Origin: Serpula lacrymans var. lacrymans S7.9
Taxonomy: Eukaryota; Basidiomycota; Agaricomycetes; Boletales; Serpulaceae
Length of the DNA stretch: 64,000 nt
NCBI RefSeq assembly: GCF_000218685.1
Contig: NW_006763308.1
Span: 186,001-250,000, forward strand
Direction of reading: 5' to 3'
Within the stretch, counting starts at the first letter, position 1. Every line of letters begins with the position of its first letter. Shown one piece after another: positions 1-10,310 of the stretch. Below the pieces are notes generated by a model, which made no database searches, was not told where the DNA came from, and saw nothing but the letters and a program-made list of their open reading frames with translations. A program made the translations under genes and the position numbers.

Positions 1-1621
1 GAGCTGGACATAGGAGAGCATGAAAACCTAGTTGGGAAAAAGCGACCATTGGACTCTGTTTTAGTAAGTTGGGTTAATTTTTATATTGAATTTGCAAATC
101 TCTCTGCCAGAGCGGTGTATGAGTTATAACTTTTTTGTATCTATTTTCAGAGTCTTGTGAAAGTTGAAGAGGGATATGCGCCAATCACAAAACATATTAA
201 GTCTGTAAACTCAGCTGGAAAGACCAAGAATTGTGACTTGCCTGATGGATGCCTCCAGGGTGGCTATTGGCGCTCAGTTTTTGTCCCTACTTTTTCCAAG
301 TGGCTGGGCACGTAGAAAACCCATGGAACATAAGCAATCCAATGTAACAACCAAGAGTTAGTTACTCTGGCGCACACAGGAACACACTATAAAGGTAGTG
401 AATGGGGAGTGGTTACCCCTTAGGCTGCAGAGAGTTTGTTGGTATACAACAGGAGGACTCGCTGAGTCCCTCCCCATGTATTGCTCCAGTATATATACTA
501 AAATACATGAGGTACTGTACAGTTGTAAATAAAGTTTAAAGTCCGATGTCTAGCATGTGACTATGAAAAGTCCGAAATGTAAAGTAAATTCAATGGTCAC
601 ATGATCAGTCATGTGACTTGGAAAGTGAGGGGTAAGAGTACAAAAGTGGAGTGTAAGTAGGTGCTGGTATGTCAATTGTAACATCCAAAGGCCTTAGATG
701 CAATTCAAGCAACATGGGATGCTGTATTCCTGGACAATCCTTACAAGGTCAACGCCAGTGATGCAGTCTGTTGAGAGGTGCGTCTACATTATCTTGCTGC
801 TAATATATTCTCATGATCCCATTTTAGCTTGGACAATACATTTCTGAATAGTGTGCAGGATTTGGGTCAGCTGCAGTCATGACTATGGAAATATTTTTTG
901 AGTCCAAAGAAGATTTCAATAATTATGAAATGCAACAGGAATTCGCCAAAAGCATGTTGAAGGACCTGGCTTTTCTTTTTTTGGAGGTTGGAAAGAAGGC
1001 TTTGGTAAGTTCAATTCACTTCTAATCTATCATCACAGTACTAATTTTTATATTATCTCTAGGAGCACCATGGTTTATTACAATCTCCTTTTATTCTTCA
1101 GACATTCACAACTCATTTAAACTCAATTGACGGTGCTATTGATGTTGAAAAACATCAGGTGGATGGAACGTACAGTAACTTTAGTAACATGGAAAAGTTC
1201 CCACCAAGAGGAGCCTTAGCTATGTTCGCTGCTGCAGTATGTTTATTTTATTTTATTTATTTTGTCACTAACTTCTTCCTAGGTTGAGCATGTGTTCACT
1301 TTGTGGGAAAATAGAGAAATACTGTGGGAACCAAAGGATCAGATCACTGAGACTCGGATGGACGAGGCAGTAAACTTGAAGCTGTATGCCAAGCCATTGC
1401 CAAAGCTCAATAAGTCAACTGGCAAGGAGACTGCCACACACAATAGATTTTTGGACATGAACTGGGGATCAACAACCCGCAAGTACTATAATTCCACCAA
1501 GTCCCTCAAGGTTTCCTCACTAGAAGAGATTACCCACAAGGCCTTGGTGTTTACTAAACGGAACACTGAGTTCACCAAGGACACTCACACCAACCCTCAT
1601 GAATGCTTGGTGAACATCTAA
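1..1621 (+). pseudogene. spliced gene of an uncharacterised basidiomycete family, broken
   Basis: I do not know the function. Exons can be followed in one direction: 1-63, then an intron 64-150 (GTAAGT..CAG), an exon from 151, a GT..AG intron at about 776-830, then exons ending at the TAA at 1,619-1,621, with further introns near 1,006-1,063 (GTAAGT..CTAG) and 1,237-1,283. The product includes LPDGCLQGGYWRSVFVPTFSKW, a middle block ALDAIQATWDAVF and a C-terminal block PPRGALAMFAAAVEHVFTLW. This order resembles a repeated Agaricomycete family that I remember but cannot name; it may be related to DUF6532. Lesions: a solo LTR (343-683) in coding sequence, a one-base loss just before it near position 310, and stops near 773 and 850. 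The start lies outside the window. Removing the LTR and one TCCAA rejoins the frame. Confidence 0.55.
343..683 (-). mobile_element. solo LTR, type C U3
   Basis: A 341-bp LTR in reverse orientation, starting TGTAACAACC and ending TTGTAACA, with perfect 5-bp target duplications TCCAA at 338-342 and 684-688. It shares its R-U5 end (the GCGCACAC / GTAACTCTTGG region) with the other gypsy LTRs here. Its U3 is different and is filled with CATGTGAC / GTCACATG motifs. It sits inside an exon of the gene at 1-1,621. Confidence 0.9.
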
Positions 1622-1800
1622 GCAAGGTTTTCCTCTCCTATTAATTACATACATTTCTATCTTATTTACTGGCCATCTGCCGCTTTTGTGCTGATAACCC
1701 TTGTCATGCTCTGCTTATTGCTCTTATTTTTACTTTAATGGACCTGTAAATTTGTGATATCGAAGTCTTAGACGTGTCTTAAAAATGTTTTTGAATTTGT
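1622..1800. other. no gene seen
   Basis: AT-rich sequence between the end of the family gene and a copia-type LTR. I see no coding or structural signal. Confidence 0.5.
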
Positions 1801-2075
1801 TGACAAAACCAGATAAACCCGGTCACTGCTAAAGCAGCCATTGTCACCATTGTTCTCCTAGGAGTCATTATACTGTAGCAAGTAGCACCTCTGACTATAA
1901 GTAGTAGGGGGTTTAGTATAGGAATACCTCAGTCGTTTCTATAGCCTCTCTGGCAGCGGCTGAGGTATGTTACATTACATTTATTAGAGATCACCTTAAA
2001 CTAACATCTGTTGTAATTTCACTTAGGTAAATAATAAGTTGTTTCTACAGCCTCTTGGGCAGCGGCTGAGTTTCA
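1801..2075 (+). mobile_element. copia-type LTR copy (family E)
   Basis: Starts TGACAAAACCAG and ends GCTGAGTTTCA, giving TG..CA ends. The same sequence occurs in reverse orientation at 30,811-31,032 and partly at 29,402-29,525, where it borders a Ty1/copia RNase H relic. This copy has an internal duplication: the CTCT(C/T)GGCAGCGGCTGAG block occurs near 1,945 and again near 2,053. I do not see a clear target duplication. Confidence 0.6.
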
Positions 2076-2417
2076 CTTAGATTTATTATTTATTTCCAAG
2101 TGTGACAATATATTCTAAGAATTTTTCAAGACGGCGGGTCAGCTTAGTCCTGCTTTTTCATGGATTAATGTTCTTGTCTTAATTTGCCTTATTCGTGGTC
2201 ATTAAGGCGTATAATACATAGTAAGGAATTTTACATTTTACTGATGATCCTGACAAGAGACAGTCTTTTAGATACATTGTCATCTACTAAGGTGCAGGAA
2301 CCTCTTTAAAGAGCTGTCAAGGGTGTACTTTTTATCACAACACAATGGGATCTGCACCCGTGTACAGTGATTCTGGACCTTCTGGGCATGCAACCAATCA
2401 GTATGCTTTCCAAGTAC

Positions 2418-2489
2418 GCCTTGGTAGCTTAGTTGGTAAAGCACCAGACCATGAAAGCTGGAGTCCCAGGTTCAAGCCCTGGCCAATGC
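2418..2489 (+). tRNA. tRNA-like sequence or tRNA-derived SINE head
   Basis: A 72-nt cloverleaf-like block. The acceptor GCCTTGG pairs with CCAATGC with one mismatch. The D stem is GCTT/AAGC, with an A box TAGCTTAGTTGG. The T arm is perfect (CCAGG/CCTGG, loop TTCAAGC) and contains the B box GGTTCAAGCCC. The anticodon arm is abnormal: a CCAG/CTGG stem with a 10-nt loop containing CAT and no U before it. This is either a decayed tRNA, perhaps Met-like, or the Pol III head of a SINE. Confidence 0.45.
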
Positions 2490-2819
2490 ATGTTTCTCAT
2501 ACTATAAACAAATGTCATAATTTGTCACTTTTATACTATCAGAAAATAAGATAGAAAAAATGATAATTTAGTCATCAGTAAAGTGTCAAATTTCTTGACA
2601 CACCTTGATCACACTTTACTGACTTTCAAGACTAATCAAGCATTGTAAGGGATTAAAGTTCTATCAAGCGATACAAAAAGCGAGTCAACTAACCTTCAAG
2701 TTTAATTTAGATGAGGCAAGAATATCTGGGTTGGTCTAAGCAAAATCCTTCAGACAAGTTGAGCGAAGGGTAGTTCAAGTGTAGTGTAAATACATGAGAT
2801 ATAAAACAAGTCCCACAAG
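2490..2819. other. no gene; short inverted repeat
   Basis: Between the tRNA-like unit and the Plavaka relic. The only structure I see is the pair AGTAAAGTGT / ACACTTTACT near 2,578-2,626, which would form a hairpin. Confidence 0.35.
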
Positions 2820-5218
2820 TTACATGTCAAGTTGGCCAAGCCCGAAGGCATGACGATCAATATACTTGTTTATGTAGAATGTAGAGAATCTATCTAGCGA
2901 ATTAGTAAAATCAATGTCAGATGGAATAAAGCAGTGACCATATTCACTAAACACTGGCATGAGATGTGCACTACAAAATATACAGTCCAGATGAATGATT
3001 TCAAGACTGGGTGATGCGTTGTTATTCGTATCAGGCTGGACCTTCCACATCCCAGTGAGTTCATCTGGCTCATCTAAAATATGAAAAAACCACTGTATAA
3101 GTGCACAAGGGTAAGTTGTGTTATTATGAGAGAAAGAAAGAAATGCGAAGATTTGAACAACGTCGAGTCCTCTGATTCCTGTGATTGAAGGATCACGCTC
3201 AACAAATGCATAGTCATAGTGAGCCGCACATTTTCTCCACAGAGGTGTAACTCAAATTGTTTCTCGGCGCATACCACCAACCCCACTATTATCACTTGGT
3301 GCATAAAATATGCAATGGCTGAATGTGTTGCGACTACCCTTGAGTTGAATGTGGGGCACTGATGCAGTGGTATATCGAAGGCTGAAGGTGCATCACAATC
3401 ATTGATGCGTGCTTGGCTGTAGAGAAACCACCGAATCAACTCAACTAGGCGGGGCTGATTGAGCTGCAGACTGAGCTCATAACATTTGGTTGAGTATTGA
3501 CGAACTAGTAGAAAAAATATATTAGTACAAGTGTGTATATGGAAGAGACTAAACATACAACGCCGAACTGACGACTGGCTGTTATTGGGCCTGGGACTGG
3601 CCCGCTATCGTTGTAATTGACATTGTCATTGTTGTTGTTGTTGTCGGGGTCTTCAATATCATAATCCAAGCCGCCAATATGTGGCTCTGAGCCTGCATTT
3701 GTGTTGACAGCTCTCGTAGCTTCATCAATAGTATTGTCGTGGTAGTTGTTTGCATAATTGAATATGCTACCTGTCAGCATGCCGCGCATTGTGAAATCTA
3801 CACAAGAAGCTGCAAGTTTATCAAGTTGCTGGTTGACTAATAACATTTGGCCAAGCGCCTCATATCTACTCGAGCGGTGCCATGGTTCTTTCACAGCTGT
3901 GATTTGTCTTGATTCTGTGATTGAGGAGCAAAGGCCGTTTGGAGAGCCAAACATGCAAATGAGTAGGGGATAGTGCTGGATTGAGTGTTGCCGGGGAAGA
4001 GAGAAACCTGTTGGCCAAACACCCAGTGTCTGAAAGATAACACGGGTCCGGTGAAAATCTTTGCCTGTGTCTTGCACTTGCTGAATGCTGCTGTCACTGT
4101 AAGTATCATGCTGGACCAAGTAGAAGAAATCTAAAAAAGCACGGAATGTGCATATTATATCCGGTGGGACGTACCCTTCGATAGCGGGAAGATAGACTTT
4201 CATCAAGGCTTTTGAGTCGTCGCCAGTCCACTGCTTGAATCCACGGCCCTGTGGAAATTGTTGAAGTCCAGAAAACGATGGAGCTGCTGCAATCCTAGTG
4301 AATCATCTTAGTATATGTTACTTTGGTAATTTCAACGTAAAAAGAACCTTACCACCGGTCAATGTCATCTGAGATCTCTTCAGCATGCTTTTTGCCATAT
4401 ATTAGATTGAGATAATCCTCCACCCAAGTCACAAGATGATCCTTAAAGGTACCTTTAATGACTTGGTGAAGAAGGTCGGGAGCCAGGATCTCGTGGATGT
4501 CAGCACAAGGAAAATCATGGGTGAATGGCTTATGACAACAGTCAGCATGATTTTCATAAGTGAGAGAAAAAATGATGTACTACAATGTTGCTCACAATAC
4601 CATATTGATCCCGTAAGACATGCAGATCAAGGAAGTCAGCAAGGACCTCTGTATGATCATAGTGTTGGCCACCTTCACCGTCGAGGTTGTTGGGTAACGC
4701 AATACAACTAAGCAGGTGAGATTAGTCTGAATATAGTCTGAATAGTGGTATAAAAAATAGATGTACTTACCGAGCACACCATCCTTGAACTATGCATGCA
4801 AGAAGAGCTTGCTCTGGATAGTCGGCAATGTATGGCCCAATACCATAAATGACATGCCTTAAGTGCATGTTGGCACAGCGTACAATCTCTGGGACTAACA
4901 TCCCAGGTTTGAGACCTTGAAGAATACGTGACATTAATGTATGAAATAGCTGTCTCCAAAACCTGCAAAACTTTGGATTGTTTGCATACTTTTTATCAGC
5001 TAAATAATCCTGGCTTTAGTATATGCAAGAGAAAAAGTAAAAAATAAATGTAACATACTTTTTGGGATGGCTAGAAAGCCCAGCAACACTACAGCATTCC
5101 TATGTGCTTGCTGGACATTGTTATGAACATTTCCCACTGAAATATACAGTGAATAATACTTGTTTTGGCCTGTTGCAACAGAAACCGTGGTCTTATTGCT
5201 GCCTAGAATGACTGGCAC
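2820..5218 (-). pseudogene. Plavaka-type DNA transposase, C-terminal two-thirds
   Basis: Read on the minus strand, exons separated by short GT..AG introns give the order seen in Plavaka (CACTA-related) transposases as I remember them. At 5,218-5,060 is a block with SNKTTVSVATG. At 4,950-4,780 are MLVPEIVRCANMHLRHVIYG and DYPEQALLACIVQGWCAR. At 4,710-4,600 is LDGEGGQHYDHTEVLADF. At 4,560-4,370 are APDLLHQVIKGTFKDHLVTW and a tryptophan-rich helix. At 4,206-3,740 are VYLPAIEGYVPPDIICTFRAF and GSPNGLCSSITESRQITAVK. The C-terminus, with IIHLDCIFCSAHLMPVF and FSTFYINKYIDRHAF, lies at 3,050-2,820. The N-terminal zinc finger and first third are missing, because a gypsy gag relic begins right after 5,218. 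Relative of the copy at 54,757-58,202. Confidence 0.75.
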
Positions 5219-5332
5219 AAATAATGAGCCATGAGTTGTTGGATCAGTGGAAATCTTGTCTGCCTGCTTCTAGGCCCATTTGCCTGACATGAAGTCTTTG
5301 TATTCTCGCTCTCCCTTGGCAAACAAGTTAAT

Positions 5333-5988
5333 ATGTTGTTGCAAGGACAAACAGTGGATGTTAATGCTGTAACTGTCAAGCAAAAATTTAACAAGAAAGT
5401 CAAGATTGTTGCTGACCCCGGCGCTTTCAAGGGAGACCGGGCTAAATTTGCTGAATGGTGGATTAAGCTCTAAATCTGGATCAAGGTGAAATGGAACATG
5501 TTTGCTGATGATTTCAAAATTGCAACAACTGTGCTGTCTTGACTAAAAGGACCTGCAACGGGTTAATACACCCAAGTTATACTCCAGCTCCAGAAATGCT
5601 ATACCACTGGTCACTGGCCCACCTGGAACAATATCAAGGCAGAGATCAAAAAATATCTCAAGCTACAAGCTGAGCGTGATTGGGCACATCAGCGAATCTG
5701 TTCCTTTAAACAACGAAATATGAGGAGGGATGATTTTATAACCTGGTTCCTGGCCCTCTCTATCCAAAAGGGTCTTGGAAATGAACATGCAGTGGAGCTG
5801 CTGGAATGCAATGGGAACCCCCACATTGCAGAACAGCTCTACAGACAGGATATGAGGAGTGAGAACCTCTTAGCAGCTGCTGAAGAGGTTCACAAGATTG
5901 GTAGGGCCATAGAGCTCTACAAAATGCAATTTGGTGGCGGGACCACCACCAAAAACAACTATTCCACCCATTCCCAACAAAAGATGTT
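5333..5988 (+). pseudogene. gypsy gag fragment
   Basis: Begins with an ATG at 5,333 and matches the gag genes at 35,156 and 23,367: a KQKFNKKVKIVADPGAF block, WWIKL, ERDWAHQRICSFKQRNMR and NEHAVELLECNGNPHIAEQLY. About 35 N-terminal residues are missing compared with the full copy, and the zinc knuckle is absent. Stops interrupt it (WWIKL-stop, VLS-stop, ATG-stop), most of them explicable as CAA to TAA or CGA to TGA. It borders the Plavaka relic and truncates it. Confidence 0.8.
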
Positions 5989-6640
5989 GAGCCCATGTTA
6001 TGTTGTACAGAATATATGATGTTATTCTTGATTATGTTGTTGCTTGGATCATTCAGATGAGGCTGCCACAAAACCTCAAGCTCAAAAAATCTTTACAGCC
6101 AAGAGCCTCTTCCCAGTGTCTCCGGAAATCACTGAAGAGTGTTGAGATAACAAAATGAATGGAAAATAAAGGGAAATGGCATTGGGAGGACATACAGGGA
6201 AGAAGACCATCATAGCAATAAAACCCCGGTTTCATGATACAATAACATCACTGTAAATATCCAAAGGGGTATCGGGGAGGAAATAGGAATTCTGTAAGCG
6301 TAGCTCATGAAGGAGCATGACATTATACTAATTATGGCATCATCATGGACAGTTGGAATACTATACTACACATATATAACCTGTCACTCGACATATGGTA
6401 CAGTAGACTAGTTTCTCCCTACCTTCAATCATATTTTGATTCCACTTCTTTGGTTTCCCCCCTTGAAGTGTTGTCCACCGCTAGTGGGCTTCCACTTTTT
6501 TTGAATTGCCGATCAAGATCACAATCCGTCAAACTGTCCCGCCACCCGTCACTACCCGTGTCTCTCACAACAAGGAGCCATTCCCAACCCAAACTGCCAA
6601 CAACCAGTAAAACCATACCTGATTCTGATTCTGATTCCTC
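5989..6640. other. no clear gene
   Basis: Sequence between two gag relics. A plus-strand open stretch at 6,345-6,840 has a serine/proline-rich product and probably forms the N-terminal low-complexity part of the gag that follows. I see nothing else. Confidence 0.4.
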
Positions 6641-7340
6641 ATCAGATTACTCAAGACCATCCCCTTCATTATCAACTATGAGTCACATCTGCAAGGATGC
6701 AACAGTGGATAATAATGTTGGTAGCAGACCACCCAGACTCACTGAAGGTGATCTCGACCCCAGAGTAATTATGCCTGGGAAGACGCCTGCAGATTATATT
6801 TCACACACAAAAACATTACCAACGCAGACCAAGTACTGAAAGTCAGTCATGCCCTTGCCGATTCATGTTTACAAGATTGGTTCCGTCTTCATAAAATCTG
6901 TTCCATATCTCTCATATTCAATCAATTCCTCTATGAGCTCCGCACCAGGTGGCTTCAACCAGAATGGGATGCTATGCTTAAAAGAAAATTTCTTAATTCC
7001 TCACAGGGATCATCACATTTCTACGCATGGGCATTGAATGCCAAACTCAGAATTCATTACTCTGTGACACTCTATTTCACTTATCCAACATCCATATTAA
7101 GCACCAACTCAAGGCACACATGAATGACGATCTCACCTACCTTTGTCGCCGCGGAAAAATAAATGCAAAACCAGATCTTCTGATGTGGATTGACACTGTA
7201 AGGGAGCTCAAACACGGCAGATTACAGGATATTGCTCATCAAAAAGAAATTGCACTAGAAGTATTACAAGAGAATCAAGGCTCTCACTCCAAGGCTACTT
7301 CCAATTGTAAGTGCTGTAGGGTTGACTTAGACGCTGGCAC
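6641..7340 (+). pseudogene. gag of a second gypsy lineage
   Basis: The conserved core reads RPPRLTEGDLDPRV, then in another frame a capsid-like stretch with ALADSCLQDWF, FLYELRTRWLQPEWDAMLKR and FLNSSQGSSHFYAWALNAKL. It continues near 7,120-7,300 with NDDLTYLCRRG and LLMWIDTVRELKHGRLQD. This is the helical capsid pattern of Ty3/gypsy gag and is quite unlike the gag at 35,156. Frames change several times, so it is a relic. It could belong with the RT-RNase H relic on the minus strand at 8,233-9,960, but the opposite orientation argues against one element. Confidence 0.6.
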
Positions 7341-7410
7341 AGTAATCCTTTTATTTCCCAACATATCAATCCAGTTCTACAACAAACCATGCATCAATAC
7401 GCAACAGTCT

Positions 7411-8165
7411 GCAGAGTCCATGTTTGCGGATACATAGAGTCCGCGTTTGCGGACATATAGGGTCCGCACTTTTCGGACTTTGGACCCGTTGGACGAGGAG
7501 CTAACTCAACACTCCATGCATGTGCAAGACTCCACATGAACTCCAGAGCATTACGACTGTCCACGGATCAACTACCCCTTTCCTTTTATGGAATATAGGA
7601 GTTGTCCCTCATGGTATGGAACTGTCTGGACGTCGGACTAGCAGGATATGACCCGCTTTTTCTTACATTTTCATATGGACACTTTCTAATGTTTATCCTT
7701 CATTTCTCCCATTGGTTCTCATGTGTTTTACACTATTTTTGCTGTTGCCTTTTGGTACTGCTATAAAACTGTACTTCCAAAAGGAAGGAATACTATCTTT
7801 TGATCCCCCATATACTCAGAATTTGTCTGAATAAGTCGCCATAGTCACTTCAGAATTGTTGTAGACGTCCCACAGCCATATTACCAAAATTTCCAACAAA
7901 GCACTGAGCTTGTTGTGACGCTCTGCTTGTATAGACCCAAAACGCGGACTCTCAGGAGTCATTCCAGTGTTGTATTCTCCATTCTATATTCATCCTCAGC
8001 TCATATTATCACTCCCACATTCATATTATTGCCTTTCCAGCAAGATCACAACTTGCTGTGACGTATCCACTCCGTTTAGACTTAAAAGTGCGGACTCTGC
8101 AAACTGACCTGCGGACCTGTGGACTTATTTGCAAACCTGCGGACTCACCTGCGGACCCACTCCAT
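7411..8165. repeat. region with repeated GCGGAC motifs
   Basis: Two clusters of short repeats around the words GCGGAC, GTCCGC and CGGACT lie at 7,411-7,490 and 8,070-8,165, with about 580 bp of ordinary sequence between. They may be the ends of an LTR or MITE; no coding content is visible. Confidence 0.4.
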
Positions 8166-8232
8166 TGTAGTCTTCAGCACTTTCTTCTGGATCTCTTGGT
8201 TGATCCCTGTGGGTTGAACAACACATAGGTGT

Positions 8233-9960
8233 TTGGACGTAAGGACTATACTCAGTTCTCTCCCAGACACCTTTAGCAACTTACAGTGTTCCATTAGATT
8301 TAATGCTTTTGAGAGATATGTGATAGGTTTCTATATGCCATCTTGTTGTTGTGATAGTACTGCTCCCATGGCAAAGTCACTACTATCTGCTTCTACTTTG
8401 TACTTCCCGTCATTAGCTGGTAAGGTGAGGACTGGGGTGGAGCTGACTCTGTGTTTGAGTTCTTTGAATGCTGTTAATTGCTCCGGTCCCCATGTAAACT
8501 CTTCTTTTTCAGTCAATTTGGTCAGTGGTTTAGCGATTAACCTAAACCATTCTATGAAGCATCTATAGAAAGCCTAAGAATGCTTGTACTTTCTTTTTTG
8601 ATTTTCATTCTGGCCAGCCTAGAATCCCTTTTACTTTGATTGGGTCCATGCAGATTTTATTTTGTGATATCATTAGACCAAGGTATTCTACCGAGGTTTC
8701 TTTAAAATCACATTTTTTCGGTTTCAAGTATAAATGATTCTTTTGTAATATTTCAAGTACTTGGCACGTCATTGCCCAATGTTCCTTGATAGCTGTTGTA
8801 AAAATCATGATGCCGTCAAGGTATATTACAACCTTTCCTTCATCCATCAGATCTTTAAACAGCACATTCATCATTTTTTGGAAGGTCACTGGTGAATTCC
8901 TTAGACTGAAGAATATTACTAATGGTTCATACAGCCCTCTATTTGTTCTGAAAGCTGCTTTCTCTTTGTCTCCTTCCCCAATTCAAATGTTGTTGTACCC
9001 CCATTGTATATCTAACTTTGTGAAGTATTTGGCTCCACATAATTTATCCACTACTTTGTTTATCAGTGGTAGTGGGTGTTACGATAACACAATTTCCGGA
9101 CATCTCCTTTCTCTTTTATTCTCCGCTTTAACTTTATACTTTAATTGCCACGCGGCACTTCCCTTTCTCGCGCCGCATTGCCTTCCTTTTATTTTTAGAC
9201 TTAACTCTCTCACGCAGTGGAGCTGGCCATACGGGCTAGGCCCTATGACATCATCCGGCCACTGCCTTCATCAACTGTATAGTACACATGTACAAACAAC
9301 CTGTAGTAGTATATATACCCCAATAGATCCAGGAGACTCCTCAGCGAGTCCTCCTGTTGTATACCAACTAACTCACTGCAGCTCAAGGGGTAACCACTCC
9401 CCAAACTTCATCTTCACTTTAGTGTGTTCTGTGTGCGCCAGAGTAGATCACTACTGGTTGTTACAGTGGGTATCAATTTTTGATGGTGATATCATTTAGT
9501 TTTTGGTAGTCTTGTACTGGTCTGAGTTTTCCGTCTTTCTTTTTTACAAAGAAGAATAGTGAAGCAAGTGGAGATTTAGATGGGCATATCCTGCCTGATT
9601 CTGAATTTTCTTTGATGAACTCATCCAGTTGTTCCTGCTCACCTAACGCTAAGGGATACACTTTGCAATCTAATTTGTGTTCCCCTGGGATCAGTTCTAT
9701 GGTATGATCCCATTTGCGTCTTTCTGGCAGTGCATCAAAACTCTCTTTATTGAATATGTCTTTGTAATTGTGGAGATATTTTGGGACTATCTTATTGAAA
9801 CCTCCTTCCTTTCAATCTTTCCCAGCGGCTTCAGCAAGCTTTTGTGCAGTTGTGCCTGTAGCTTTTATCTGGTAAAGATGTTCCAGAATTTTGGTCTCTT
9901 CATAATTAAATAGGTCTACCTGGATCAGCTGATCCCCTTCTGGGAAGTCTAACACACTAT
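8233..9960 (-). pseudogene. gypsy reverse transcriptase-RNase H relic, lineage 2
   Basis: The minus-strand reading order is: RT N-terminus at 9,661-9,473 (KDGKLRPVQDYQKLNDITIKN); an interruption by a solo LTR (9,077-9,465); then LDIQWGYNNI and GLYEPLVIFFSLRNSPVTFQ; then the active-site box at about 8,815; the thumb (NHLYLKPKKCDFKETSVEYLG); and RNase H (EADSSDFAMGAVLSQ, 8,400-8,380). The active-site box reads YLDG where YLDD is expected, so a catalytic aspartate is lost. Several frameshifts are present. The sequence differs clearly from the pol at 40,167-44,549, so this is another gypsy family. Confidence 0.8.
9077..9465 (+). mobile_element. solo LTR, type B
   Basis: 389 bp, from TGTTACGATAAC to GGTTGTTACA, with perfect 5-bp target duplications GTGGG (9,072-9,076 and 9,466-9,470). 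A TATATATA box lies near 9,310. It lies inside the RT relic at 8,233-9,960. Confidence 0.93.
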
Positions 9961-10310
9961 AGAGAAGATAAAGAGGGAGTGGCTACCCCTTGGGATGCAG
10001 AGAGTTAGTTGGTATACAACAGAAGGACTCGCTGAGGAGTCTCCTGGATCTATTGGGGTATATATACTACTACAGGGTTATTTGTACATATGTACTATAC
10101 AGTTAATTGTGGCAGTGGCTGATGATGTCATGGGGCCTAGCTGGCATGGCCAGCTCCACTGTGTGAGAGAGTTGTGTTCAAAAATAAGAAGAAAGGCAGC
10201 ACAGCGCGAGAAAGGGGAAGTGCTGCCTGGCACCATGTATGAAAGCTATAGTACAAGGTTAAAGCGGAGAATAAAAGTAAAGGGAAGGTCCAAAATTGTG
10301 TTATTGTAAC
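9950..10310 (-). mobile_element. 3' LTR of minus-strand gypsy relic, truncated
   Basis: Type B LTR in reverse orientation. Its start (at 10,310 reading leftwards) directly follows a polypurine tract (plus-strand CCCCCTTCT) that ends the pol gene at 10,311-12,470, so it is that element's 3' LTR. About 40 bp of the far end, including TGTAACAACCAAG, is missing at 9,950. Confidence 0.8.

Noticed and set aside
1801..2075. A target duplication around this LTR E copy.
   Set aside because: The flanks TTTGT and CTTAG do not match; the ends may be misplaced because of the internal duplication.
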